43,308 bases of DNA, taken from contig CAKKRK010000067.1 of NCBI GenBank assembly GCA_919902665.1, forward strand, positions 1-43,308, read 5' to 3'. Source of the DNA: Nitrospiraceae bacterium (GTDB taxonomy: Bacteria; Nitrospirota; Nitrospiria; Nitrospirales; Nitrospiraceae). The position numbers and the translations under genes are program-made. Positions 6,986-14,348 of the stretch are shown here, piece after piece (the stretch's first letter is position 1; each line of letters starts with the position of its first letter). The notes below the pieces were generated by a model. It was not told the origin of the DNA and made no database searches. It was given only the letters and a program-made list of their open reading frames with translations.

Positions 6986-8698
6986 CTAGAAGTTGATCCA
7001 GAGCTGGGCGTAGGCCCAATCTTGCCCGACTGCTCGGGCCCCCAAATTCCGTGAAATATATGGACCAGGGAACAGATGACCATAGCCGCCTTGAAAGGCG
7101 ACCATTCCGTTCATAAAGAAATGAGTCCAAACGACATCAACTTCGTCACCGATATGAGTTTCTGTGTTGTCGGGTTGTGAGAATACGTACACTCCTTGGC
7201 TTGCCCGGTACCAATTATCACGTGCGTTCGCAAGGTGGATGTTCGTGTACCAGAGTTCGATATGGTCGTTCGTGGTTGGGCGTGCTTGGAAGTTTCCTGA
7301 GAAACTCATCATATTCTTCCACGCGATGACATCCATGTATCCCATGTGAATGTGATTCGTCGGGAAGAAGTTCTCAAACGTGTTGGCGGTCTTACAATCG
7401 CCATAGGCCGCGTTGAGGGTACAATTCGCTCGGCCGTCTCCTGAGGCGTAGTCGAAATTGAAGGCGATTCGAGGTTTGCCTGGTAGGTTGAAGGCGGTAT
7501 ATCCGATCCAGTTTCTCGTTGCCCATGCATTGATGTGGAGACACTTTCCCTCTCCTCCAGGGTCACCACAGAGGGCGCTAGCACTGGCTGCGGTGTCCCC
7601 CATCTGGCCGAACTGATAGACCACTTCGCTGGACGCATCGAAATAGCCCTTTTTCATGGCCACGCGTGTTCCGACGGTATGGCGAGTTTGATTGCCGTGC
7701 TTCGGGGTGCCCAGCCCCTGGGAAGAAATGTCTCCTCCGCCGAGGTTGCTCTTGTAATAGGCGTAGAATGGTTCAATCAAAAACCCAGGGACTGTCTTGA
7801 TCTGGTTGTACAAGATAAAGAGGTCCGCATCCCCGGCCGCGTTTCTTGCTTGACCTGTCCCCCCGATGTTTGGGTTTCCGCTCCCGAGGGCTGCTCCTTG
7901 TACCAGGTCCGTTTCTGCTGTCCGAAACCAGCCAGCATGGGTATCCATGATGCTGTGGCTATACTGCACCATGACCCCGTCAAACGAGAAGCCTGTGTTG
8001 GCCCAATCGAAGTGGCCGAACAAGCTTTGGTCCCCGAAGACGAGATACTGCCGACCGGCCTTCAGCCCTAACCCCTGTACACCGGCGAAGTTTCGGATCA
8101 ACATGTAGCCGGCTCGTATACCCAGTGAGCAGACGGGTCTTCCTCCCTGGCTTGGCGTAGACCCGCATGTATGGATAATGGGGTCTCCATTGACCCCTGC
8201 GCCTCCGGCGCCGACCGGCGTGCCGTTTCCACCCCAGGTACGAGAATCAATCAGTTCCAGGTAAAAATTGACATCCGGGGACAGGTCGTAGCCGATACCC
8301 AGTCGGGTCATCTGCTGGACGAATTGATCATTGGCTTTACCGAGGAGGTTGTTTGGTGCAATGCCGGGCGCATTACATTGTCCAGCCGCTCCGATTCCGC
8401 CGCCAAAACAGACGTTGTTGCGGTATTCAGGCCGGACCCGAAGATCGGCGCGCATCCAGAGGTTGCGAAGGTCAAAGTTTCTACCAGTTTTGGGATCAAA
8501 TGGTTCGTAGGCTTCTTTTTGTGGGATCCCGCGGCCGATCACGATCGGATTGGTGATCTTTTCGCCTGGTGGTAATTCGAAGGCGCTTTGGGCTGGGCTG
8601 CAAAAAGCAATAAGCCCAACCGCTGCTATCGTCGCCGTGAGGAGAACTGTTTGCCACTGTCCCTGTCGTGGCTCAGGAGTCGTTTTTCGGGTATTCAT
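6986..8698 (-). CDS. Outer-membrane beta-barrel porin, alginate-export-like
   Basis: This 570-residue protein starts with a signal peptide (basic start, hydrophobic core near residues 18-33, cleavage likely after 'PAQSA' at residue 39) and continues as alternating aromatic and polar strands typical of a large beta-barrel, ending in Phe ('AQLWINF'), the usual C-terminal barrel signature. The pattern 'RNLWMRADLRVRPEYRNN' near residue 75 and the Gly/Asn-rich loops fit the alginate export/porin-like family (AlgE-type domain). Many such proteins outside alginate producers are general or sugar-acid porins, and no alginate genes are in the window, so the substrate is unknown. It is a stand-alone gene; two Tat genes lie upstream on the same strand. 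Confidence 0.78.
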   Translation of the reverse strand: MNTRKTTPEPRQGQWQTVLLTATIAAVGLIAFCSPAQSAFELPPGEKITNPIVIGRGIPQKEAYEPFDPKTGRNFDLRNLWMRADLRVRPEYRNNVCFGGGIGAAGQCNAPGIAPNNLLGKANDQFVQQMTRLGIGYDLSPDVNFYLELIDSRTWGGNGTPVGAGGAGVNGDPIIHTCGSTPSQGGRPVCSLGIRAGYMLIRNFAGVQGLGLKAGRQYLVFGDQSLFGHFDWANTGFSFDGVMVQYSHSIMDTHAGWFRTAETDLVQGAALGSGNPNIGGTGQARNAAGDADLFILYNQIKTVPGFLIEPFYAYYKSNLGGGDISSQGLGTPKHGNQTRHTVGTRVAMKKGYFDASSEVVYQFGQMGDTAASASALCGDPGGEGKCLHINAWATRNWIGYTAFNLPGKPRIAFNFDYASGDGRANCTLNAAYGDCKTANTFENFFPTNHIHMGYMDVIAWKNMMSFSGNFQARPTTNDHIELWYTNIHLANARDNWYRASQGVYVFSQPDNTETHIGDEVDVVWTHFFMNGMVAFQGGYGHLFPGPYISRNLGARAVGQDWAYAQLWINF

Positions 8699-8819
8699 AC
8701 TCTGGAAAAGAATTGAGTTGACTCGCGCAGGTCCTTCAGCAGGAGGGGGAAAATAGAGGGGAATCTCTCTAGCCCGTGTCCTCTTCGTGAAATCACTGCA
8801 TTGATGATGTGTGGTTATT

Positions 8820-9119
8820 TTATATCTGACCCAACTTGCTCATGGGTGCGGGGGCCTCCTCCGGAGGTGTCCCTGCAGCTGTAATTTCTTCTTCGGCTTC
8901 TTTTATGGAAGCGTGAAGGTCTTGTTCGACCATTTTGACTTCTTGCTGAATCATGTTCAGCTCTGGCTCTACCGACTTGCGAAGGTCCTCAGCCGTATCT
9001 TTAAAGCCCTTAATGGCCTTGCCGACCTGGCGTCCGACTTCAGGGAGTTGTTTGGGACCAAAGAGGAGAAAGGCGATCACCAGAATGATTAAGATCTCGC
9101 TGGCTCCCAATCCAAACAT
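8820..9119 (-). CDS. tatA: Tat translocase subunit, TatA/TatB-like (long)
   Basis: The 99-residue protein has the TatA/B layout: a short periplasmic start, one membrane helix ('ILIILVIAFLLFG'), the FGPKQLP hinge and an amphipathic helix 'EVGRQVGKAIKGFKDTAEDL'. A polar Glu at position 8 and the FGP(K)xLP hinge with a longer charged helix ('IQQEVKMVEQDLHASIKEAE') lean towards TatB, while the 'KAIKGFK' motif is TatA-like. It likely forms part of the twin-arginine protein export pore or receptor with TatC, which is not in this window. A second subunit gene lies 69 nt upstream on the same strand, so they may form a transcription unit. Confidence 0.85.
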   Translation of the reverse strand: MFGLGASEILIILVIAFLLFGPKQLPEVGRQVGKAIKGFKDTAEDLRKSVEPELNMIQQEVKMVEQDLHASIKEAEEEITAAGTPPEEAPAPMSKLGQI

Positions 9120-9188
9120 GAGTCACGGTACGAGAAAAGGTAATGCCATTGATCTCTCGCTGTTCAGTCGTCCAGCCACTCAGGCCGC

Positions 9189-9473
9189 TTACCCTTGTTT
9201 TACCTGGCTTGGTTGTGTTGATTGGGGAGCGGGTGATGGTGAGGCTTCTGATTGGGCACCGACCTGATTAGTTGTAGTAGCCTGCGAATGGGCCTGCTGA
9301 GACTGTTCGGCCGGTGTGACGTCAATCGCATCAGCTTCGTGCACAGATTTTTTGAAGCCTTTGATGGCTTTCCCGAGGCCTTCCCCCAATTGGGGAAGTT
9401 TACCTGCGCCGAAAATGATCAAGACAATGATCAAAATCAGCATTAATTCCATCCATCCAAATGAACCGAACAT
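9189..9473 (-). CDS. tatA: Tat translocase subunit TatA
   Basis: The 94-residue protein has a typical TatA membrane helix ('LMLILIIVLIIFGAGKLPQL') followed by the amphipathic helix 'GEGLGKAIKGFKKSVHEAD' and a low-complexity Gln/Ser/Ala/Pro-rich tail. TatA multimers form the conduit through which folded proteins, often with cofactors, cross the inner membrane. It differs from its neighbour at 8820-9119 in hinge (FGAGKLP) and tail, suggesting the two are specialised rather than recent duplicates. mnmA lies upstream across about 140 nt that hold no recognisable gene. TatC is not in the window. Confidence 0.88.
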   Translation of the reverse strand: MFGSFGWMELMLILIIVLIIFGAGKLPQLGEGLGKAIKGFKKSVHEADAIDVTPAEQSQQAHSQATTTNQVGAQSEASPSPAPQSTQPSQVKQG

Positions 9474-9615
9474 CAGAACCTCAAAAGAATGTAATGAGTA
9501 TGGACCTCGACTGGCATGTCCCTGGAAGAGAGGGACTCTTGCTCTGCACTCGTCGCTGCGAAGGCTATAGGAAGATTACAGGACAAGTCAAGAAGAAGCG
9601 AGGGATCGTGTTGAG

Positions 9616-10698
9616 TTAGAAGGGTTGGATAATTCCACCCCCAAGGACATGGTCACCTTCATAGAAGACGGCGGATTGGCCAGGACTGAGTGCCCGTTGA
9701 GGCACCTGGAACTGAATGCGGAGGCTTGAGGAGTTCAATGGCGACAGAATGGCGGGTGTCGGGGGTGTCGCGTAGCGGACTTTGACCTGAATTTCAGCGG
9801 ATCTCTCCAGTAACTGGGGCGTAAACAGGTTGAGGTCGCTCACCGTGCACTCGTGTCTGCGTAGAGATTCCTCTGGGCCGAGCACGACGGTATTGGTTGC
9901 TGGCCGTACCTGTTGCACATAGAGCCGTTGTCCGGTGGCAATACCAAGGCCTCGGCGTTGGCCAGGTGTGTAGAACGCAATGCCGTCGTGTTGACCCAGG
10001 GGCTGCCCCGTCTCATTGATAAAGAGGCCTGGTTTTTTGGCCTCGGGAAGCTCCTTCTCGATAAACGTACGGTAGTCTCCTTGGGTGACAAAACAGATCT
10101 CCTGACTTTCCTTCAGCTCGTCGGCTGGGAGCCCCAAGGCCTCCGCTTCTCTCCACACATCAGGTTTTCTCAGATTGCCCAGGGGGAAGAGGAGCTTGGG
10201 CAGCCAGTGAGGGTTAAGGCGGTAGAGAAAGTAGGTTTGATCCTTGCGGTCATCGGTGGCCCGCGCCAGGACCGGAATGCCCTGATGGTTTTGGAGACGA
10301 GCGTAATGGCCTGTCGCGATGTAATCGACCTTGCGTGCGGCGGCGAGATCCATGAGGCTCCGAAGTTTCACTCTCTCGTTACAGCGGACACAGGGATTGG
10401 GTGTGGTGCCAGTCGTATAGCCGTGAAGAAAATCGTCAATCACTCCTTTCTGAAAGGTGTCACGGGTATCGATAACTTCGTGAGAGATGTTGAGCAGTTT
10501 GGCGACGTGCTTGGCGATGCCGACCTTGCAACAGCTTCGTTCTTGCCATTTTTTGGATGTTGCGACGGTTTCGTCCTCGTGTTCCCATACCTGGAGGGTA
10601 ATGCCGTGCACCTCGTAGCCTTGCTGAACGAGCAATGCGGCTGCGACAGAGCTGTCAACTCCACCGCTCATACCGAGGAGGACGGTTGGGCGAGTCAT
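9616..10698 (-). CDS. mnmA: tRNA-specific 2-thiouridylase MnmA
   Basis: This 360-residue enzyme adds sulfur to U34 of Lys, Glu and Gln tRNAs. The ATP PP-loop 'GMSGGVDSSVAA' lies at residues 9-20, the first catalytic cysteine is C103 in 'NPCVRCN', and the second (persulfide) cysteine is C202 in 'QEICFV', the spacing seen in E. coli (102 and 199). The tail ends with the usual beta-barrel and 'GGGIIQPF'. The gene ends the minus-strand run that includes mnmE and mnmG, which modify the same wobble uridine, so their grouping is functionally sensible. The bactofilin gene upstream stops only 36 nt away. Confidence 0.97.
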   Translation of the reverse strand: MTRPTVLLGMSGGVDSSVAAALLVQQGYEVHGITLQVWEHEDETVATSKKWQERSCCKVGIAKHVAKLLNISHEVIDTRDTFQKGVIDDFLHGYTTGTTPNPCVRCNERVKLRSLMDLAAARKVDYIATGHYARLQNHQGIPVLARATDDRKDQTYFLYRLNPHWLPKLLFPLGNLRKPDVWREAEALGLPADELKESQEICFVTQGDYRTFIEKELPEAKKPGLFINETGQPLGQHDGIAFYTPGQRRGLGIATGQRLYVQQVRPATNTVVLGPEESLRRHECTVSDLNLFTPQLLERSAEIQVKVRYATPPTPAILSPLNSSSLRIQFQVPQRALSPGQSAVFYEGDHVLGGGIIQPF

Positions 10699-10734
10699 TG
10701 GACCGGCATTGTACCGGGAGGAGTCGGTAAAGGG

Positions 10735-11181
10735 CTAGAGGTCTACTACGCGAGTTTTGCCTCGATGGGAGTCGAAATCATGAACGTTCTTGGGTGACGG
10801 TTGGCCGTCATCGACCCATTTATGAGCTCCCATATCACACATGCCGTGGAAGTGGGCGCCATCTTCGATCGAAATGCCCGGTGTACGAATGTCGCCGATG
10901 AGCACCCCAGGTTTAAGGATTTGAATTTTAGCAGTAGCTGTAACCGTTCCGTTGACCTTGCCGCTGGTCATGAGTGTGCCGGCAGAAAGAATGCCTTTGA
11001 TAACCGCCTGCTCTCCGATAATGAGAGTCCCGGTAGTGTGAACTTCCCCTTCAACGCGGCCGTCGATGCGGATGGTCCCGTCAAAGTTGAGAACACCCTT
11101 GAAATCGACTCCCTTCCCGAGGAAGGTGAAATTATCGCTGTCGCTGGTGTCCTGAGAGCTTTTGTCGCCGAGAGCCCACAT
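10735..11181 (-). CDS. Bactofilin (second of two)
   Basis: The 148-residue protein is a bactofilin: a short disordered N-terminus, then 'FLGKGVDFKGVLNFDGTIRI' and six to seven right-handed beta-helix turns with the recurring pattern 'I.G.V.G.I' ('DGRVEGEVHTTGTLIIGE', 'GKVNGTVTATAKIQIL'). Bactofilins polymerise without nucleotide into membrane-linked filaments that act as scaffolds for cell shape, polar growth or chromosome positioning. A Shine-Dalgarno-like AAGGAG precedes ATG 11181. A bactofilin of similar build lies just upstream, and mnmA just downstream. Confidence 0.92.
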   Translation of the reverse strand: MWALGDKSSQDTSDSDNFTFLGKGVDFKGVLNFDGTIRIDGRVEGEVHTTGTLIIGEQAVIKGILSAGTLMTSGKVNGTVTATAKIQILKPGVLIGDIRTPGISIEDGAHFHGMCDMGAHKWVDDGQPSPKNVHDFDSHRGKTRVVDL

Positions 11182-11249
11182 CAGTTGTCTTTGCTCCTTG
11201 TGACAAACACCGAGGAGGCGCTGTCCTTACTTACGTGGGATTGGACAGT

Positions 11250-11289
11250 AGAGAGGGGCTTATTCGGTGAGAAGGAGCCTCCCCTCTCT
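11250..11289 (-). terminator. Inverted repeat between the two bactofilin genes
   Basis: A perfect 9-bp inverted repeat (AGAGAGGGG / CCCCTCTCT) with a 22-nt loop lies between the stop of the upstream bactofilin gene (11314) and the start of the downstream one (11181). It has no T-run, so it may be an attenuator, an mRNA-stability element or a weak terminator that sets different levels of the two scaffolds. Confidence 0.45.
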
Positions 11290-11313
11290 GTGTCGTCTAG
11301 TGTATCACATGCT

Positions 11314-11808
11314 CTATGCAGGAACCCTCCGGATGGCTGGTTCAGTCGATGTTCCGACCGCATGGAGATGTGTGGTGTCACGTTGGGATGTGGAAGCAGC
11401 GTGTTCCATCTCTAGGGTGCCGTTGAAGAGGACACCTTCTTCCATGGACAGCATGGGGGTGGTGACTCCACCATTGATGACCGCAGGTGCTCGCAGCTTC
11501 ATCTTGTCTTGGGCGTGTATATCCCCTGTAATTTTTCCCTTACAGACGATTGTGCCGGCCGTCACTTTTGCTGTGATGACAGCTTCTTCGCCGACCAGGA
11601 GGATGCCATCGGTGTGGATTTCTCCCTCAAGAGTCCCATCAATCCGAACGGTTCCGTTATAGGTGATCGTGCCCTTGAACACGACCCCTTTGCCGACGAA
11701 GGCACTGACATCTTGGCCGGGTTCGTGGCGCATAGGCTCAAGGCTCGATCCATTGCCTTCAATATCAACCTCGTCGGAACGCCTACCGTCTTGTTTGTCC
11801 TTCCACAT
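11314..11808 (-). CDS. Bactofilin (first of two)
   Basis: The 164-residue protein has a charged disordered start of about 35 residues, then the bactofilin core 'FVGKGVVFKGTITYNGTVRI', 'DGTLEGEIHTDGILLVGEEA' and further beta-helix turns, and a short disordered tail after 'NGTLEME'. ATG 11808 is preferred over the first ATG (11826) because AGGAGG lies 5 nt upstream. It is transcribed in the same direction as parA and parB, which end 171 nt upstream. In Myxococcus, bactofilins help place ParA and ParB-parS complexes, so the position next to parAB may be meaningful, though this is inference here. Confidence 0.92.
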   Translation of the reverse strand: MWKDKQDGRRSDEVDIEGNGSSLEPMRHEPGQDVSAFVGKGVVFKGTITYNGTVRIDGTLEGEIHTDGILLVGEEAVITAKVTAGTIVCKGKITGDIHAQDKMKLRAPAVINGGVTTPMLSMEEGVLFNGTLEMEHAASTSQRDTTHLHAVGTSTEPAIRRVPA

Positions 11809-11979
11809 GCGCGCGCCTCCTCTCACGATTTGGGCTAGGGGAATCCGGCTGAATGGCGGAATCCTTATCGTTAAGGGATATATCGGTCGGTTCCGCCGAG
11901 ATATTTAGCGGCTATCTGGGTGAAAGCGCAATGAGAACCGTTTTTGAGGCTGGTCTGGGGTATCAAGACATGATGAAAG

Positions 11980-12828
11980 TTAACTGAGCAGGGTCTCCAC
12001 AATACCATCAAGTTCGGCAGGGGAAAAATAATGAATGACGATCTTCCCTCCCTGGTTTTGAGGGTGAATGGTCACTTTTGTGCCTAACCGTTTCTGTAAT
12101 CTGGCTTCGAGTTCTACCCATGGGGAACTGTGAGGTGTTTTGTGCTGGCGCTTCTTTCCTACTACGGAGGATTCCACGAGTTTTTCTGTTTCCCTGACAG
12201 AGAGAGCTCCAGATGCCACTAGTTTACCAATCTTTAACTGGTCTTCTGGGGATGAAAGGCTGAGCAGGGCCTTTGCGTGACCCGTTGTGAGGGTGCCTTC
12301 TTGGACGAGCTCCTGGAGCTCAGGATGAAGATGGATCAGGCGAACGAAGTTTGCCACGGAAGAACGATCACGACCGACCTTTACAGCAATGGCGTCTTGG
12401 GTCAGGCCGAACTCATTCATCATGCGTGAATAGGCTCGTGCCGTCTCCATGGGATTCAAGTCTTCGCGTTGGAGATTCTCAACCAATGCCAGCAAGAGTG
12501 ACTCTTGATCACTGCAGTTGCGGATGACGACTGGAATGGTCTCTAGACCGGCTTCTTTTGATGCACGCCATCGGCGCTCTCCGGCGATCAGTTCATAGAT
12601 GCCGTCCCCCTTGCGGCGGACCATGATTGGCTGAAGCACTCCGCTCTCCTTAATGGACGCAGCCAGTTCAGCGAGTTCGTCTGGGGGGAAGGTGTGTCGT
12701 GGCTGATAGCGATTGGGGACAATCGTGTCGATCCGTATCCTCTGGACATCGGTCGGCTCAGTAGGCGGACTCAACTTGGAGGATGGGAGGAGGGCGCCAA
12801 GGCCTTTACCGAGGGCTTTTTTCTCCAT
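11980..12828 (-). CDS. parB: Chromosome partitioning protein ParB (Spo0J)
   Basis: The 282-residue protein has the ParB layout: the CTP-binding ParB/Srx domain with 'NRYQPR' and 'ELIAGERRWRASKEAG' (GERR box), then the helix-turn-helix core 'GLTQDAIAVKVGRDRSSVAN' that reads parS, then a C-terminal dimer domain with 'GGKIVIHYFSPAELD'. It loads on parS sites, slides and builds the partition complex used by ParA. ATG 12828 is chosen because AAGGAG is 10 nt upstream; a TTG at 12834 is in frame but too close to it. The start lies 23 nt inside the end of parA, which suggests translational coupling. Confidence 0.96.
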   Translation of the reverse strand: MEKKALGKGLGALLPSSKLSPPTEPTDVQRIRIDTIVPNRYQPRHTFPPDELAELAASIKESGVLQPIMVRRKGDGIYELIAGERRWRASKEAGLETIPVVIRNCSDQESLLLALVENLQREDLNPMETARAYSRMMNEFGLTQDAIAVKVGRDRSSVANFVRLIHLHPELQELVQEGTLTTGHAKALLSLSSPEDQLKIGKLVASGALSVRETEKLVESSVVGKKRQHKTPHSSPWVELEARLQKRLGTKVTIHPQNQGGKIVIHYFSPAELDGIVETLLS

Positions 12829-13582
12829 GGGCAATAAACTCCTTAGCTAAATGTACGTAAGACTGTGAGCCGGCTGATGCCACGTTGTACAGGATTCCCG
12901 GTCGGCCGTAACTCGGAGCTTCTGCGAGGGAGACGTTGCGGGGGATGACAGCGTGATACACTTTATCAATGAAGTGAGCGCGTACTTGTTCGGCTACCTG
13001 TCTGGCTAAGCTATTACGCGAGTCAAACATCGTCAGAACAATACCCTCTAGGTCTAGGCTTGAGTTAAACGATTGACGAACAAGATCGATGCTCCTTATG
13101 AGCCTGGTCAGACCTTCCATCGCATAATATTCGCATTGGACTGGTATGAGAACCGAATCCGCAGCGGTAAGTGCATTAATGGTAAGAATCCCAAGGGCTG
13201 GAGGGCAATCTAGAAAAATAAAGTCATAGGCCTCTCTGATTTCGTTAATGATGGACTTGAGATGACTTTCGCGACTTTCAATATTAACTAGCTCAATCTC
13301 AGCTCCTGCAAGATCTGAATTGGCCGGAAGAAGGGAGAGTCCTGGAACTGATGTCGCCATTGAAGATTCTTGAATCGTGCTGATTTTAGCAAGACAACTG
13401 TACGTCGTGTTCTTTAACGATCCGTGGTCAATGCCGAGACCACTCGTGGCATTTCCCTGGGGATCCATATCGATGAGCAGAACTGATTTTCCTTCTAAGG
13501 CAATGGCAGATGAGAGATTTATAGCCGTAGTAGTCTTACCAACTCCGCCTTTTTGATTCGCAACCGCAACGACCTTTCCCAT
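12806..13582 (-). CDS. parA: Chromosome partitioning ATPase ParA (Soj)
   Basis: This 258-residue Walker-type ATPase starts with the deviant Walker A motif 'QKGGVGKTTTAINLS' (signature Lys11 and Lys16) and has the Walker A' 'LLIDMDPQGNATSGLG' and Walker B 'FIFLDCPPALGILT' motifs of ParA/Soj. It binds DNA non-specifically with ATP and segregates ParB-parS complexes. ATG 13582 has AGGAG 8 nt upstream; the frame runs on upstream to 13624 only because the parS palindrome there happens to be open. It overlaps parB and follows rsmG. Confidence 0.96.
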   Translation of the reverse strand: MGKVVAVANQKGGVGKTTTAINLSSAIALEGKSVLLIDMDPQGNATSGLGIDHGSLKNTTYSCLAKISTIQESSMATSVPGLSLLPANSDLAGAEIELVNIESRESHLKSIINEIREAYDFIFLDCPPALGILTINALTAADSVLIPVQCEYYAMEGLTRLIRSIDLVRQSFNSSLDLEGIVLTMFDSRNSLARQVAEQVRAHFIDKVYHAVIPRNVSLAEAPSYGRPGILYNVASAGSQSYVHLAKEFIAHGEKSPR

Positions 13583-13604
13583 TGAGGAGCTCCTACAACA
13601 GAAT

Positions 13605-13620
13605 TGTTCCACGTGGAACA
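13605..13620. promoter_or_regulatory. parS-like centromere site
   Basis: TGTTCCACGTGGAACA is a perfect 16-bp palindrome and differs from the Bacillus parS consensus (TGTTNCACGTGAAACA) at one outer base. It lies in the 55-nt gap between rsmG and parA, 22 nt upstream of the parA start. ParB binding is inferred from sequence and from its position beside parAB. It could both load ParB and influence parAB expression. Confidence 0.88.
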
Positions 13621-13637
13621 CCAAGGGTGTGTTTCAT

Positions 13638-14297
13638 TTAGACTGAAGGCATAACAATGGAAATAACTCTCTGCCCATATCCCTTCTGCAGTTGAAATGT
13701 GTGTTCACGCGATAATGACCAGTTTAAAGAAAGATCGGATAGGGGAATTGGTTGTGATGAAAACAGAATGGCCTTCCCTCCTTGTCGAAGGAGTTTTTGG
13801 CCATCTTTCAAAATTAAATCATGCTTCAAGGCACGAGTCGCCAAGTAATCAAATGATCCGTAAGGCATGCGTTCGTTCAAGAATCTCTCTAGGGTACCGT
13901 CGAATATGTCAATATTTTCAAGTCGAAGAAGGCCGATGATGAACCGAAGAAAGGAGACCTTCTTTGCGACCGGCTCAACGAGAGTCATATTTATATCTAA
14001 TCTAGCGAGTTTTAAAGGAATTCCAGGAAATCCAGCTCCTGTACCGACGTCAAGGAATCGGGCCCCGACCTTGACATCGTCAGCTTGGAGCGCGGCTAGA
14101 GAGTCCACAAAGTGTTTGATGATAATCTCATCATTTAGCGTGATGCTTGTGAGATTGATTGATTGATTCCAGATCTGAAGCTGCTCAAGGTACACCATAA
14201 ACTGTTGTACTTGTTCAGTACTGAGTGGAACGCCAATTTCAGACGAACTTTCTTGCAACAGCAATGAAGGCGAACTCGATTGTTCCACGTGGAACAA
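13638..14297 (-). CDS. rsmG: 16S rRNA (guanine-527-N7)-methyltransferase RsmG
   Basis: The 219-residue methyltransferase (GidB) shows the expected order: 'LQIWNQSINLTSIT' near the N-terminus, the SAM-binding 'FLDVGTGAGFPGIPLKL', and 'SFDYLATRALK' followed by the C-terminal strand pair. It methylates G527 of 16S rRNA in the streptomycin-binding region. The first possible start is TTG 14297, just after a stop, and its first codons are the parS palindrome, giving an FHVEQ sequence; GTG 14288 or later TTG codons may be the true start, and no clear Shine-Dalgarno helps. It sits between mnmG and parA, the usual arrangement. Confidence 0.93.
   Translation of the reverse strand: MFHVEQSSSPSLLLQESSSEIGVPLSTEQVQQFMVYLEQLQIWNQSINLTSITLNDEIIIKHFVDSLAALQADDVKVGARFLDVGTGAGFPGIPLKLARLDINMTLVEPVAKKVSFLRFIIGLLRLENIDIFDGTLERFLNERMPYGSFDYLATRALKHDLILKDGQKLLRQGGKAILFSSQPIPLSDLSLNWSLSREHTFQLQKGYGQRVISIVMPSV
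14281..14296. promoter_or_regulatory. Second parS-like site, overlapping the rsmG start
   Basis: An identical perfect palindrome, TGTTCCACGTGGAACA, lies 676 nt from the first and covers the first codons of rsmG. The two copies bracket rsmG. Identity to the other site and to the parS consensus is seen; ParB binding is inferred. Confidence 0.88.
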
Positions 14298-14348
14298 TTA
14301 CGCTGATGCTTGAGCGAGGTCAATAGGAAAGGTTGGTTCGATGGAGTT

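Noticed and set aside
9913..10797. Long open frame of 294 codons on the plus strand opposite mnmA
   Set aside because: It lies wholly opposite a clear mnmA gene and has no ribosome-binding site or recognisable motif; it is a shadow frame.
14155..14167. Tandem GATT repeats in rsmG
   Set aside because: Only about three units inside a well-conserved coding region; no evidence of a phase-variable tract.
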